Of a DNA stretch of 64,000 bases, positions 51,807-61,667 are shown in pieces. A model generated the notes under the pieces. That model ran no database searches and was not told the DNA's origin. It saw only the letters and a list, made by a program, of their open reading frames with translations. How positions within the stretch are numbered: the first letter of the stretch is position 1; the number at the start of each line of letters is the position of its first letter. The position numbers and the translations under genes are program-made. Source of the stretch: JAGMCF01 sp964398885 (GTDB lineage: Bacteria > Cloacimonadota > Cloacimonadia > JGIOTU-2). The stretch is taken from assembly GCA_964398885.1 (NCBI GenBank), contig CAYNOU010000005.1, forward strand, positions 1 through 64,000, in the 5' to 3' direction.

Positions 51807-52895
51807 TTAAAATTTCATTCTAACGGAAAATCTCATAGGTCCTTCCATAAAACTATTATCTAATTTTTCTTCCAGGTCGCCAAAAGGAGTATATGCAAAA
51901 TCAAGGTCCATAATTGCAAGGGAAGTAGGGATTTTCCAACCTAAGCCAAAGGATAATTTTTGGCAGTCTAAATTAAATTGATATCCAGAACGCAAAAAGA
52001 AGGTTCCCACACGATATTCAGCACCTAAATTGTAAGTTTCCAATCTATCTACACAGTTATCAAGTTGAAAAACAACATTAAGTGACTGCATATTAGTTTC
52101 ATATAGATTCATTGCAGCGCCAAGTGAGAAGTTCATAGGAATTGGAAAAGATAATTCTTCTCCATCTTCGTCAATTTGACCATCACCATCGTTATCAAGT
52201 AAATCAAATGGGTCTTCGTCAAGTAATCCATCTTTGTCATTGTCCACATCATATTTGAGGTTAGGACCAAAGTTTCTGAGGCTCATTCCAATTGTAAGGT
52301 CACGCCAACCTGTATTATACAAAGAGCCAAGATCAATACTCCATCCATTAACATCATATTCGTCAAGATTTTGTCTTAGATATTTTCCAGTAATACCAGC
52401 AGCAAATTTATCAGTTAAACTGGTAGCATAGGAGATTCCAGCCATCATATCGCTGCAAGTAAATAACTCGCCAGTGGGGCCCCAATTCCCATCAGGATCA
52501 GTAACATCTTCTTCAGTAACCTCCATCCAGTCCATATACAAAACAGAGCCATTAAGAGCAAAAACGCCCAGAGAAGTAGGAAATGCTAATGTAGCATATT
52601 CAAAGTTAATATCTGCAACATATTTGGTGTGATTGAGAAATAGTTCCATACCATTAGTAAAAGCCAACCCGGCAGGATTCCAATAGGATGCAGAAGCTCC
52701 TTTGACATAAGGAGTATATGCTTCACCCATACCAATGCCTCGGGCATCTACACCTAATTTGAGAAATTGTAAACCAGCTGTTCCAACTTTAGCAAAAATA
52801 TCTCCAAGAAGGATAGTTGGTATAATTAACAAGATGATTAAGCTAAGAACAATTTTATTTCCCAATTGAACAGAATTTGTATTTTGTTTAAACAT
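51807..52895 (-). CDS. PorV/PorQ-like outer-membrane beta-barrel protein
   Basis: 362 residues. Signal sequence, then the PorV-type start GTAGLQFLKLGVDARGIGMGEAYTPYVKG and YWNPAGLAF, shown in parts: FLKLGVDARGIGMGEAY and SASYWNPAGLAF. Amphipathic strands follow to a C-terminal Phe (MRFSVRMKF). A two-fold acidic insert (DNDKDGLLDED, DNDGDGQIDEDGEE, near residue 220-245) resembles calcium-binding thrombospondin type 3 repeats and should lie in an extracellular loop. PorV proteins carry type IX-secreted cargo; the neighbours on both sides have sorting-type C-termini. Confidence 0.82.
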   Translation of the reverse strand: MFKQNTNSVQLGNKIVLSLIILLIIPTILLGDIFAKVGTAGLQFLKLGVDARGIGMGEAYTPYVKGASASYWNPAGLAFTNGMELFLNHTKYVADINFEYATLAFPTSLGVFALNGSVLYMDWMEVTEEDVTDPDGNWGPTGELFTCSDMMAGISYATSLTDKFAAGITGKYLRQNLDEYDVNGWSIDLGSLYNTGWRDLTIGMSLRNFGPNLKYDVDNDKDGLLDEDPFDLLDNDGDGQIDEDGEELSFPIPMNFSLGAAMNLYETNMQSLNVVFQLDNCVDRLETYNLGAEYRVGTFFLRSGYQFNLDCQKLSFGLGWKIPTSLAIMDLDFAYTPFGDLEEKLDNSFMEGPMRFSVRMKF

Positions 52896-52911
52896 TTTAA
52901 CCTACCTTTTT

Positions 52912-55900
52912 TTATTTAATTAAGACAAACTTGTCAACTTTTACATTTCCTGAGTCGTGGTCTTTAACAGAATACAAATAAACACCACTTGCAATAATTT
53001 GGTTATTCTTAGATAGCATATCCCAGGAATGTATACCACTTGAAGTAATACCTGTCTGGGTTGCTTTACTTGGGTTAATAACATCTTCTATATATTCACC
53101 ATTGTGCTTTATCTCATCTACAAGATCGCCTGCTAATGTATAAATCTTTATCGTACAATGTTCAGGAAGGTTTACAAACCAGATTCGTTTACTTTTATCT
53201 CCCTTTTCATCATTATCTCGTCTACCATCAAATTTACTTTGTCCTAAATATGGATTTGGTACGACATAGATATTATCCATATCAGAAGTAGCAGCAGGTC
53301 CAGGGAAAACAGTAATTCTATTTCCATCTTTTCCTGATTCAAGTGGTCCCAGCTTTCTGTCCGGGATACCTCTATCAAATGAGGTTACAGCGATATAATT
53401 TTCAACACCTTTTTCTGGGTACTCAATAGTATACTTATAATATCTCCGAGATAATCGTTCTTTCCAAAGGTTATGTAATGCTACAGGATTACCAATGGCA
53501 CTTTGACCGCCATGATGAGGAAGTGGAATAAGCTTACCAATATATCTTTCTTTTGGTGTATGCAATCTTACTTTATGTAAATCTAGATATATATTCTCAC
53601 AAATTTCTTCATCATCATAAATATTTGGGTTCATAAACTTTAACGCTTCTTCAGGAACTCCTGTGCAAGAATTAACGAATGTGGTATCAAGGTCATCCAC
53701 ATCAAGTGTATCATAAAGAGGTCTTCCATATACGGTATCGCCAATTTCAATTTCAACGAGTTCATATAAAGAATTAAGCTTATAGTAATCAGTCCATCTA
53801 ACTGTATCGCCGCTTTCTGATATATATATAATATCCTCATTTTCATTTGAGCCTACAACATAAGGTTGTGGCAAGCCTTTATTGATACCCAAGTCACCTC
53901 CAAAGTCCACACTCACAACGGTATCCATTAGTACATTTAAACAACAGTCATAGTCAAGATAATCCTGTGGAGTCTCAATTTTGTCCCACCTTTCAATCTC
54001 CATATATGCATCCTGTACTCCACAGTTTGATGCTCTCCATAATGTATATCCTTGAAAGTCATGTTGCAATCTATGTCCTGTGGCTGGGTCCAAATATGCA
54101 TTAGGATTATAGTAAGCTGAGTCTGGGGTGATATCTGAATTATAGCTAGGGAGTTCAGGGTATTCATTCTGATAGCCTATATAATCTGCTGGGACAGTCA
54201 TATTGTCAGTACTAAATTCAGAACTATTTTCCCAATAGACAAATATAGAATCGCCGTTTTCAGCTTGCATAAGGGTCATTTTGGGTATATCAGGAGGACC
54301 AGGTGCTTCATAATGTCTGAAGGTATCTGGCAAGACAACAGTTGTCAAGGTTTGAGGAGTTTTATAAATATATTTTGCCCATGTAGCAGTTCTTTTTAAC
54401 TCAGGGACATCATCACCAGGGAAAATTGCAATTACAATTTTCATAGTTTCTTTGGGTTTAAGATTCCAGCTTGAATCTGTTGGTGCAATGTATCCTTTCA
54501 TATCTCCATAGAAGCCAAAAAGGTAACGAGTGTCACAGGGATCATTTAGTTGGGTATCAGGATGGTCTCTTAAGGAAGTATATTTATCATTAAATGGATC
54601 AGTGTTATGTGTCATTAGCCAATATTTTTCGTTGCGGTCTCTAGAAGGAGATTCATCATAAGGGCCATCACCTACTTCCCATGTCCAGCACGCGAACTCT
54701 AACTGGTCTGGGTCTGGAGTACACACTCTTGAGCCAACATATCCTGTAGTTAGCCCACCATCACCATCTGCATCGTATGTGTAAGCAAATTCATAACCTG
54801 AGCCCGGGACATAACTACTTATATCATCTCTTGCTTTTGCAACACTCCAGGATTGAGGTCCAACATCGCTATCCATATATACACCCATTGCACAGTCATA
54901 CAATGTATCTTTTTCATTCATATTGCTGATATCAAACTCAACATAAACAAGATTCTTAATATATTCATAACTCCATTGAGAGCTTAATTGGCGGACACGG
55001 ATATTAAGAGGCGTATGGCCTTGTCCAAAAGTCCAGCCACCCCATATTCGTTCACCAGTTGTTCCAAACGGGCTATAATCATAATAATAACCCATAAAAT
55101 CTTGTTCTGATATTGGCGCTCCATCTTCATCAATCAAACCATCGCCGTCATCGTCTTGGGGCACAGCAAAATTGTATAGGCTATCAGGGTCTATATAGCC
55201 TAAATTCAAGAATCCAAGGGGAAACCAAATTCTTAAATTTTCTTCTTTCGTAATAATATCAGGTGCATTTTCAGGGAATTGGTAGGGCTGGAGTCCACCA
55301 AAATCATAAAATGGAGCAGGAAGTTCATCTGCAGACCTAAAAGGAAAAGTAAATCCAGGCATATCTTCATCAATACAAAGATCATTGTCGTCATCAACTC
55401 CAGCCTGCTGCTCCCGAATTGAACTTTCCAGCACAGCATCATCTTTGTTATACATATCGTATATTGCACCCAAAGCCTGCTCTTCTAATCCATTATATGC
55501 AGGAAGAAATTCATACATATCAGCATCACCATCAAAGCCTACAGAGCATAAAGTATCAACAACTGGCCCAAATGTGGTAACACTAGCAGTAATATTCTCT
55601 TCCGTATGTTCTTCATCACCCCAATATAGTTTCTGTCCCAGAGCATCTCTTCTTTCTTTCTTTGCTCCAAACCATAAAGCGCCCTGGTATAAATAATCAA
55701 TACCTGAACCTCCAGGATATTCTAATGATGGATATTGTGGCACAACATCATCACCTGAGCCAAAAAATCCATAATTACTAATTCTAAGCCAGATATTGCC
55801 AACATTATGATAATGAAAAATATCAAGTTTTCTGTCACCACCAGAACCACCCATAACAGATCTAGCACACAAGAATGTGCTGAATCCTAATAGAAGCACA

Positions 55901-55941
55901 GTAGTGAATATCAGTATCAATTTTCCTTTATTATTACGCAT
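52912..55941 (-). CDS. Large secreted protein with C-terminal sorting-type domain
   Basis: 1009 residues. Signal peptide (LILIFTTVLLLGFSTFLCA), a mixed beta region with three acidic calcium-type motifs (GVDDDNDLCIDED, DDDGDGLIDEDG, YDADGDGG), and a C-terminal FlgD-like domain beginning NIYVVPNPYLG, with CTIKIYTLAGDLVDEI and GVYLYSVKD. Function unrecognised. The adjacent PorV-like gene (16 bases downstream) carries a similar acidic motif, hinting at joint surface assembly. It lies downstream of tonB in the same orientation. Confidence 0.82.
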   Translation of the reverse strand: MRNNKGKLILIFTTVLLLGFSTFLCARSVMGGSGGDRKLDIFHYHNVGNIWLRISNYGFFGSGDDVVPQYPSLEYPGGSGIDYLYQGALWFGAKKERRDALGQKLYWGDEEHTEENITASVTTFGPVVDTLCSVGFDGDADMYEFLPAYNGLEEQALGAIYDMYNKDDAVLESSIREQQAGVDDDNDLCIDEDMPGFTFPFRSADELPAPFYDFGGLQPYQFPENAPDIITKEENLRIWFPLGFLNLGYIDPDSLYNFAVPQDDDGDGLIDEDGAPISEQDFMGYYYDYSPFGTTGERIWGGWTFGQGHTPLNIRVRQLSSQWSYEYIKNLVYVEFDISNMNEKDTLYDCAMGVYMDSDVGPQSWSVAKARDDISSYVPGSGYEFAYTYDADGDGGLTTGYVGSRVCTPDPDQLEFACWTWEVGDGPYDESPSRDRNEKYWLMTHNTDPFNDKYTSLRDHPDTQLNDPCDTRYLFGFYGDMKGYIAPTDSSWNLKPKETMKIVIAIFPGDDVPELKRTATWAKYIYKTPQTLTTVVLPDTFRHYEAPGPPDIPKMTLMQAENGDSIFVYWENSSEFSTDNMTVPADYIGYQNEYPELPSYNSDITPDSAYYNPNAYLDPATGHRLQHDFQGYTLWRASNCGVQDAYMEIERWDKIETPQDYLDYDCCLNVLMDTVVSVDFGGDLGINKGLPQPYVVGSNENEDIIYISESGDTVRWTDYYKLNSLYELVEIEIGDTVYGRPLYDTLDVDDLDTTFVNSCTGVPEEALKFMNPNIYDDEEICENIYLDLHKVRLHTPKERYIGKLIPLPHHGGQSAIGNPVALHNLWKERLSRRYYKYTIEYPEKGVENYIAVTSFDRGIPDRKLGPLESGKDGNRITVFPGPAATSDMDNIYVVPNPYLGQSKFDGRRDNDEKGDKSKRIWFVNLPEHCTIKIYTLAGDLVDEIKHNGEYIEDVINPSKATQTGITSSGIHSWDMLSKNNQIIASGVYLYSVKDHDSGNVKVDKFVLIK

Positions 55942-56001
55942 CTTACCTCCTAATTTATTTTCATAATCTTCATATAAAATAAGATTTTATTTAAGAGCTT
56001 A

Positions 56002-56640
56002 TTAAAATGTAAACTTAATTGGGAAAGTAACCCAGATAGCTATAGGTTTACCCTGATTTTTCGCTGGTATGAATTTCCATTGCTTAACAGCTTCAATAGC
56101 AAGTTCATCCAATCCTCCTGGTCCAGATTGAAGACTTTTTACAATCTCTACTGCACCAACGGTTCCATCTTCAAATACTTCAGCCTGGACGATAACAGTT
56201 CCTTCTAAACCACTTTGTCGTGCAAAATCTGAATATTCAGGCCAGACTTTCTTAATTGGTATAGGGTCTTCTTCATAAATCACGAACTTAGGGGTTGTCC
56301 CGATTCTTGTAACTGGAGGTGGTTCTGTTAAATCAAGAGTAGTAGGTCCAATTGTTTCGATTTCTTCAATCTCTTCATCGCTCTCTAAATCAGACTCTTC
56401 TATTGTAAGAGGAATGATAGGTTTAACCTCTTCTGGAGGTTTAAATTTCTGTCTAACTTCCGGAGGAATTTCAATAGTTTGAATTTCTTTTACTTTGTGT
56501 TGATAAGGTTTCACTTCAATTTTTGGGGAAACAATAAAGGCAAATAATAAAAGAAGCAGTGCCAAACTTAGAGACCTCTCAAAGTACGAATTTACTTCAT
56601 CTTTCCAATCTGACAAACTATGCTCTAACTTATCTTTCAT
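56002..56640 (-). CDS. tonB: TonB energy-transducing protein
   Basis: 212 residues. One N-terminal membrane helix (SLALLLLLFAFIVSP), a Pro/Glu-rich periplasmic linker, and a TonB C-terminal domain (about 125-212, with YSDFARQSGLEGTVIVQAEV and AVKQWKFIPAKNQGKPI). It couples the proton motive force, through ExbB/ExbD, to outer-membrane receptors. Encoded after two exbD genes in the same direction. Confidence 0.93.
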   Translation of the reverse strand: MKDKLEHSLSDWKDEVNSYFERSLSLALLLLLFAFIVSPKIEVKPYQHKVKEIQTIEIPPEVRQKFKPPEEVKPIIPLTIEESDLESDEEIEEIETIGPTTLDLTEPPPVTRIGTTPKFVIYEEDPIPIKKVWPEYSDFARQSGLEGTVIVQAEVFEDGTVGAVEIVKSLQSGPGGLDELAIEAVKQWKFIPAKNQGKPIAIWVTFPIKFTF

Positions 56641-56669
56641 TTTATATTATCTTTATTTTTATATTTAGA

Positions 56670-57077
56670 TTAAAACAATTTTTTTACTTCAAACGAAACC
56701 CTTAATGCTTGGGCTTTTTTTAATTCATTCATTATATCTACCATAAGTCCATAGTCTGCATCCTTATCAGTACGAAAGCAGGTTATAATACTAGGATTTT
56801 CAGCGAGTTTTTTTTGCATTATATATTTTATTTGACCAGTCTCAACAGCAAAGTCATCTACAGATATAATACCTGATTGTGCCACATAGATTGTAGCAGC
56901 ATTTCTACGGTTAATCTTTTGGAATGTTACAGCTCTTGGTAGATTTACTCTCAAACCTTTCTCTTTAACAAAAGTTGTACTGACCATAAAGAATATCAGC
57001 AATAGAAAGGCAATATCGGACATTGATGCATTAGGGATTTCAGTAGCAATTTTTGTTTTTCTCTCAATTTTTGCCAT
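56670..57077 (-). CDS. exbD: ExbD/TolR-family protein (second copy)
   Basis: 135 residues. N-terminal membrane helix after IPNASMSDIAFLLLIFFMVS, with the conserved Asp of the proton path, and a periplasmic domain. SD GAGGAT (near 57080) lies directly beside a TTGTGG-type element. It is one of two tandem exbD genes, a common arrangement with a heteromeric stator. Confidence 0.92.
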   Translation of the reverse strand: MAKIERKTKIATEIPNASMSDIAFLLLIFFMVSTTFVKEKGLRVNLPRAVTFQKINRRNAATIYVAQSGIISVDDFAVETGQIKYIMQKKLAENPSIITCFRTDKDADYGLMVDIMNELKKAQALRVSFEVKKLF

Positions 57078-57090
57078 ATATCCTCATATT

Positions 57091-57188
57091 ACCACAAGAA
57101 TTTCACGGGAAGAGTCACAAGAATAAAAAATATACATTTTTTGCGTGTCTGTTTTTTGTGACTGCCCTGTGTATATTCTGTGGTTGCC
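57091..57188. repeat. Inverted pair of TGTGG/TTTGCG-type elements between the exbD genes
   Basis: On the (-) strand 57121 to 57091 reads CTTGTGACTCTTCCCGTGAA, ATTCTTGTGGT, ending 13 bases before the exbD start. Bases 57137-57186 contain the same type of sequence on the (+) strand (TTTGCGTGTCTG...TCTGTGGTTGCC). The opposed arrangement is like that at 1-99. Confidence 0.5.
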
Positions 57189-57198
57189 ATATTTTCTT

Positions 57199-57612
57199 CT
57201 ATCTGGTAGACAGTGAGACTGTTTGTGCCCCTGCCCCAAGGAGTTGATCAAGGGCTTTTACCATCATATAGTATTTACATCTTCTATCTGCCTCAAGGAC
57301 AAAAACCATCTTGGGATTTTCGCTAATCTTGTTTTGAACTACTGTTTTGAGTTCCTTGAGCGAGACCTGTCTTTCATCAACTGCTATTTCACCTCTCTTA
57401 TTTACTTTAATTTTGGTCAGATTTTCTTTTTTAATTTTTACTTTCTGCCCACCAGCTTCTGCGTGTGGAGGTAAGACCAGTCCCAGGCCTTGTTTTACAT
57501 CAAATTTGGTAGTAACCAAAAAGAAAATCAACAATAGAAAAGCTACATCTGCCATTGAAGCGGTCGGAATACGAGCTTTTTGTCTGACTTTTTTTAGTTT
57601 TACTATATTCAT
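57199..57612 (-). CDS. exbD: ExbD/TolR-family protein (first copy)
   Basis: 137 residues, with ARIPTASMADVAFLLLIFFL at the N-terminus (conserved Asp in the helix) and a periplasmic domain with KVNKRGEIAVDERQVSLKEL. It lies between exbB and the second exbD. Similar but not identical to its neighbour, so the motor may contain two ExbD types. Confidence 0.92.
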   Translation of the reverse strand: MNIVKLKKVRQKARIPTASMADVAFLLLIFFLVTTKFDVKQGLGLVLPPHAEAGGQKVKIKKENLTKIKVNKRGEIAVDERQVSLKELKTVVQNKISENPKMVFVLEADRRCKYYMMVKALDQLLGAGAQTVSLSTR

Positions 57613-57718
57613 TTTATTAAACCTTATATATTATTGAATATACATGGTTATTAATTTCTTACTTTCTTAATTCTAGTTTAAATAATTAACATAAGTTAAT
57701 GAACAATAAGGTTAATAA

Positions 57719-58522
57719 TTATTTTGTCTCAAGTAGTGCTTCTGTAAATTTTTCCGAACCTGTTTGCATATCGATAATTAATCCATCAATAGCTGAGATA
57801 AAGAAATTGTTAATCAGTTGAATTGGGATTGCTACTGAAAGTCCAGCAGCGGTAGTAATCAAAGCGATAGAAATACCGCCAGCTACAATAGTTGGTTCGA
57901 CTTCACCTGCAGCTTCAATAGCTTGGAATGCTTTAATCATACCAACGACTGTCCCCAAAAAGCCTAACATTGGAGCAAGATTGATAGTTGTAGCCAATGC
58001 GATTAATCCTTTTTCAAGAAAAGACATTTCTAAAATACCTGCATTTTCAATAGCCTTCTCTACCTCTTCAATTCCCTTATCGGCTTTTAATAATCCGGCA
58101 TGCAAAATACTTGCTACAGGACCACGGGTTTTGGAGCAAAGTTCTGTTGCTTCATCAATCTTCTTCTCTTTAATCAAGGGTGCAAGTTTATTCAAGAAGT
58201 CGTGGACAGAAATTTTAGCATATCTAAGAGCAATTATTTTCCATATAGAGGTAGCCAATGCCCAGATAACAAGGAGCAGGATAGGCCACATAACAAATCC
58301 ACCTTTGATAAACAGGTCAACCAAACCACTTCCCACAATTCTTCGTGCAAATCCCTCAAAACCACCGATGCCCTTTACTGCTTCTACCTCTGTTGTTTCT
58401 GCTGCAATGGAAGTCGTATCTTCAATAGTTTCTTTTTCCTGTTCTTGTGCAAGTATGTTACTGGAAATTAATATACTCGCCACAAAGATTATTAGGATTA
58501 GAATGTTGACTTTCTTGTTCAC
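57719..58522 (-). CDS. exbB: ExbB/TolQ/MotA-family proton channel protein
   Basis: 267 residues from GTG 58522, chosen because AGGAGG (58530-58535) is ideally placed before it. A longer frame from ATG 58573 overlaps the receptor stop but reads through a palindrome. After the start comes a cleavable-looking signal sequence (ILILIIFVASILISSNILA), a feature of the longer ExbB type. Then three membrane helices follow, with the conserved region GLIALATTINLAPMLGFLGT, VVGMIKAF and TTAAGLSVAIP. With ExbD it forms the motor for TonB. Confidence 0.92.
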   Translation of the reverse strand: MNKKVNILILIIFVASILISSNILAQEQEKETIEDTTSIAAETTEVEAVKGIGGFEGFARRIVGSGLVDLFIKGGFVMWPILLLVIWALATSIWKIIALRYAKISVHDFLNKLAPLIKEKKIDEATELCSKTRGPVASILHAGLLKADKGIEEVEKAIENAGILEMSFLEKGLIALATTINLAPMLGFLGTVVGMIKAFQAIEAAGEVEPTIVAGGISIALITTAAGLSVAIPIQLINNFFISAIDGLIIDMQTGSEKFTEALLETK

Positions 58523-58536
58523 CTTTAATCCTCCTT

Positions 58537-58552
58537 TCCCGACAAGTCGGGA
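58537..58552. repeat. CCCGAC-type palindrome between the receptor and exbB
   Basis: TCCCGACAAGTCGGGA, a perfect 16-base palindrome, ends two bases from the exbB Shine-Dalgarno site on the (-) strand. Confidence 0.75.
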
Positions 58553-58566
58553 TCCTTCAGAATTTT

Positions 58567-61500
58567 TTACCATTCAAGACTTATTCCTAATGTATATTTT
58601 CTGGGTTCAGAATATCTACCTGGGTTTTTAAGATAATCTTGATAGATAGCTGCGCCTGTAAGGTTATCGCCCTCATCTAATTTGCCATCATTGTTTGTAT
58701 CAAAATTCCTAATAATATTTCCATCATCGTCAGTTTCTCCAGTTTTTGCATATACCCAATTTATATTTTTTGTGTTAAATAGATTATTTACATTAAAGAA
58801 TAATTTTACTTTAGACTTTCCAATTAAATAGAATGCCTTGGTGAGTCTAAAGTCTGCATTATGAGTCCAATCCAATCTCTCTGAGTTTGTATCTAATGGT
58901 TTATCATTTTCTGAGACAGGAGTATACGGTCCGCCAGAATTAATCTGCCATAATAAGTTAGCATAAAATTTATCAGGCATTTTTAATCCTAAAAGATAAA
59001 ACTCTTCATCTTCAGGGATTCTGAAATCAAAGTTAACTGAACCTATATGTCGTATATCCCAGTTGAGGGGGAATTCTCTTAAGTTGTCTCTTGCCGTATG
59101 TACATCCGAGTTTTTACCAGTTGCCCAGGAATATGTATAGCCGATATTAAATCCCCAAAAGTTACTAAATCTTTTTCTAAGGGTAAATTCTGCACCTCTG
59201 GCACTACCATAATCAGTTGATATATAAAGATAGTGCTGTTTTCCTGATTCAGCAATCTCCTCGGGCAGTATTGAATAATCAACACTTAGTTCACTTACAA
59301 GATTATAGATATTCTTATAGAAGAGTGTGACATCGAGCAGATAATCTTCTCCCATTTGATGTTCAACACCAACCTCATAGGTAATTGTTGTTTCAGGCTT
59401 TAGATTTGGATTACCAACATTAGCGCCAACTGAACCTACTTCAGGAGTAGCACTTGTGAAAACATATTGCATAGGAGGCAATTGACTTTGATAATTATAT
59501 GCGAAATGCATAACATCTTTATCAGTAATAGGATGGGAGACACCGAGTCGCGGGCTTATCAACAGCTGAAATTTATCAACCTTTTCTTTATCAATATAAT
59601 AATCGCCTTCATCATCTTGCTTAAGATATGCAACAGAGTCCCACTCAGCATCCACATATTCTCCAGTAGCATCACTAATTACTTGATATTTATCACCCAG
59701 ATACCAGGAGTCAAACCTTATTCCAGCATTAACTATCATACCTTTCCACTCCATTTTATCCTGGAGATAATAGGCACCTTGCCAGGGATAAGCTTTATAT
59801 CCGTCAATAGACCCTCCAGCAAATTTTATTCCATCTTTAAAGTCATCAATATGATAAATTTCTGCACCATAAGCGAGATATCCATAATCAACAAGTGAAT
59901 CTATTGGTATATGCATTCCAAGGGTATCAACCTCTTTTCCTTTCAAATAATTTGGTAAACGCTTGACATCATCAATATCCCATGGACTATATAATCTATC
60001 TTTATAAATGTCATTATATTTGATCTCAAAACCAGTTTTAGCACTATGGATAATACCAATCTGATAAGTTAAATCACCTCTAAGTGTATAAGTAACAGTT
60101 TCATCATCAACAAAAGAACCGGCATTGGTACCAGGCGATGAAAATCCGGGAACATTTGTCCAATCACCTATTTGATTACGGTATTTAAGTGAAACATCAA
60201 TTCCATTTTCAAGAATACCTGGTATATCGACACCATAGTTATTAGCAGAAGGATTTGCGGGATTAAAATGCCAGTTTTCATCTGAAAAATACCAATCCCT
60301 ATCCACACCAGAATTTAATTCAATACCAGTTGCGAATCTACTACCACGAATTGTATAAAACATTTTAGGTGAAACTGTATGATCAAATGTAAAAGCTTCC
60401 TGGTCATGAGTTGTAGTATAATGATTAGAATATTGTAAAGAATATTTCATATATTGGGAGTATGGAAGATATATTTCTTTATCACCTCTTACAGCAATAG
60501 TGAATTTAGTTTTTGGACTCAATTGAAATTTCACTTTTGAATTAAGTTGGTAATTATTCCTAAAGCGATTTCCTAAGTCAAAGAAATTGAAAAGTTCGTC
60601 TCTATCACCACCTAAACTATTTATATTTTTAACTTGTTCATCCTTTAGAATTCTTGTAGTATCAACAAGCTCTCCATCGCAGAAAATTTTATTAGTATAG
60701 AGCACATCATTTTTGCCAACAAAATAGTAATCTTTATACCTTGTATCTGTCCAGGAACCAGAGCCATTTAGATAAAATGTAAGTCTATCTCTTTTTTCCC
60801 TTGTTCCAAGTGGAAATAAAGGACCGCCTATGGCAAACTTTATCAAGTCTGTATTATTTCCTTCATCTAATATGTGGTCTGACCTGAATTCTAATTTTCC
60901 TGAATAAGAAGGTCCACCAGATTTTGTTACTAAATTAATAATAGCTGATTGAGCATTTCCGAATTCAGCAGTGAACCCACCAGTTTGAACAGACATATCA
61001 TTAACTGCATCTAAGTCAAGATTCATCCCAAAAGCATTATCAACAGGATTGGAAATAGACATACCATCTACAGTATAGACAACCTCTCCAGAACGTCCAC
61101 CGCGAATATGCATATTTTCACCAGAGCCAACCGCTCCAGCTGTAACGGCAACGATTCCTTGAATATTTTCAACTGGCATATGCTCCATATCCTCAGATGT
61201 AACAATATTTTCAGAACCTGTAACATCTTTTTCAACAAGTTTTCTCTCCGCTTTTACAGTAATACCTTCAATTCCAATTGCCCTCTTTTCTAACTTAAAA
61301 TTTAAGGTTGTTGTTAAATCCAAATTGATTTTTACATCTTCTACTGTTACCGAAACATATCCCATCAAAGTTGCTTTAACATTATAAGTGCCAGCCGGAA
61401 TATTGATAATCATATATCTGCCTTTTTCATCTGTTATAGTACCTATTTGCTTATCTAAAATAACTATGTTTACACCAATAATTGGTTCATCAGTCGCAGA

Positions 61501-61602
61501 ATCAGTCACTCTCCCTATTAACTTTCCAGTAGTTCCAGCAGATAGAATATTGGTAAATAGTAAGAGAAATAAAATAGTTAAAGTTATTGCATACTTATTC
61601 AT
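58567..61602 (-). CDS. TonB-dependent receptor with carboxypeptidase-like regulatory domain
   Basis: 1011 residues. Signal peptide (MNKYAITLTILFLLLFTNILSA), a carboxypeptidase-regulatory-like domain (about 25-110, GKLIGRVTDSATDEPIIGVN), a plug domain (about 120-235, with MHIRGGRSGEVVYTVDGM and SAIINLVTKSG) and a 22-strand-type barrel to a C-terminal Trp (TLGISLEW). It imports an unknown ligand across the outer membrane. It is the first gene of the tonB system operon: receptor, exbB, exbD, exbD, tonB, secreted protein, PorV-like barrel. Confidence 0.92.
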   Translation of the reverse strand: MNKYAITLTILFLLLFTNILSAGTTGKLIGRVTDSATDEPIIGVNIVILDKQIGTITDEKGRYMIINIPAGTYNVKATLMGYVSVTVEDVKINLDLTTTLNFKLEKRAIGIEGITVKAERKLVEKDVTGSENIVTSEDMEHMPVENIQGIVAVTAGAVGSGENMHIRGGRSGEVVYTVDGMSISNPVDNAFGMNLDLDAVNDMSVQTGGFTAEFGNAQSAIINLVTKSGGPSYSGKLEFRSDHILDEGNNTDLIKFAIGGPLFPLGTREKRDRLTFYLNGSGSWTDTRYKDYYFVGKNDVLYTNKIFCDGELVDTTRILKDEQVKNINSLGGDRDELFNFFDLGNRFRNNYQLNSKVKFQLSPKTKFTIAVRGDKEIYLPYSQYMKYSLQYSNHYTTTHDQEAFTFDHTVSPKMFYTIRGSRFATGIELNSGVDRDWYFSDENWHFNPANPSANNYGVDIPGILENGIDVSLKYRNQIGDWTNVPGFSSPGTNAGSFVDDETVTYTLRGDLTYQIGIIHSAKTGFEIKYNDIYKDRLYSPWDIDDVKRLPNYLKGKEVDTLGMHIPIDSLVDYGYLAYGAEIYHIDDFKDGIKFAGGSIDGYKAYPWQGAYYLQDKMEWKGMIVNAGIRFDSWYLGDKYQVISDATGEYVDAEWDSVAYLKQDDEGDYYIDKEKVDKFQLLISPRLGVSHPITDKDVMHFAYNYQSQLPPMQYVFTSATPEVGSVGANVGNPNLKPETTITYEVGVEHQMGEDYLLDVTLFYKNIYNLVSELSVDYSILPEEIAESGKQHYLYISTDYGSARGAEFTLRKRFSNFWGFNIGYTYSWATGKNSDVHTARDNLREFPLNWDIRHIGSVNFDFRIPEDEEFYLLGLKMPDKFYANLLWQINSGGPYTPVSENDKPLDTNSERLDWTHNADFRLTKAFYLIGKSKVKLFFNVNNLFNTKNINWVYAKTGETDDDGNIIRNFDTNNDGKLDEGDNLTGAAIYQDYLKNPGRYSEPRKYTLGISLEW

Positions 61603-61667
61603 AGCTTCTCCCTTCGTGACTTTATCTCTTATAAGAGATTATGGAACATATTTTTTACTGATACAAA

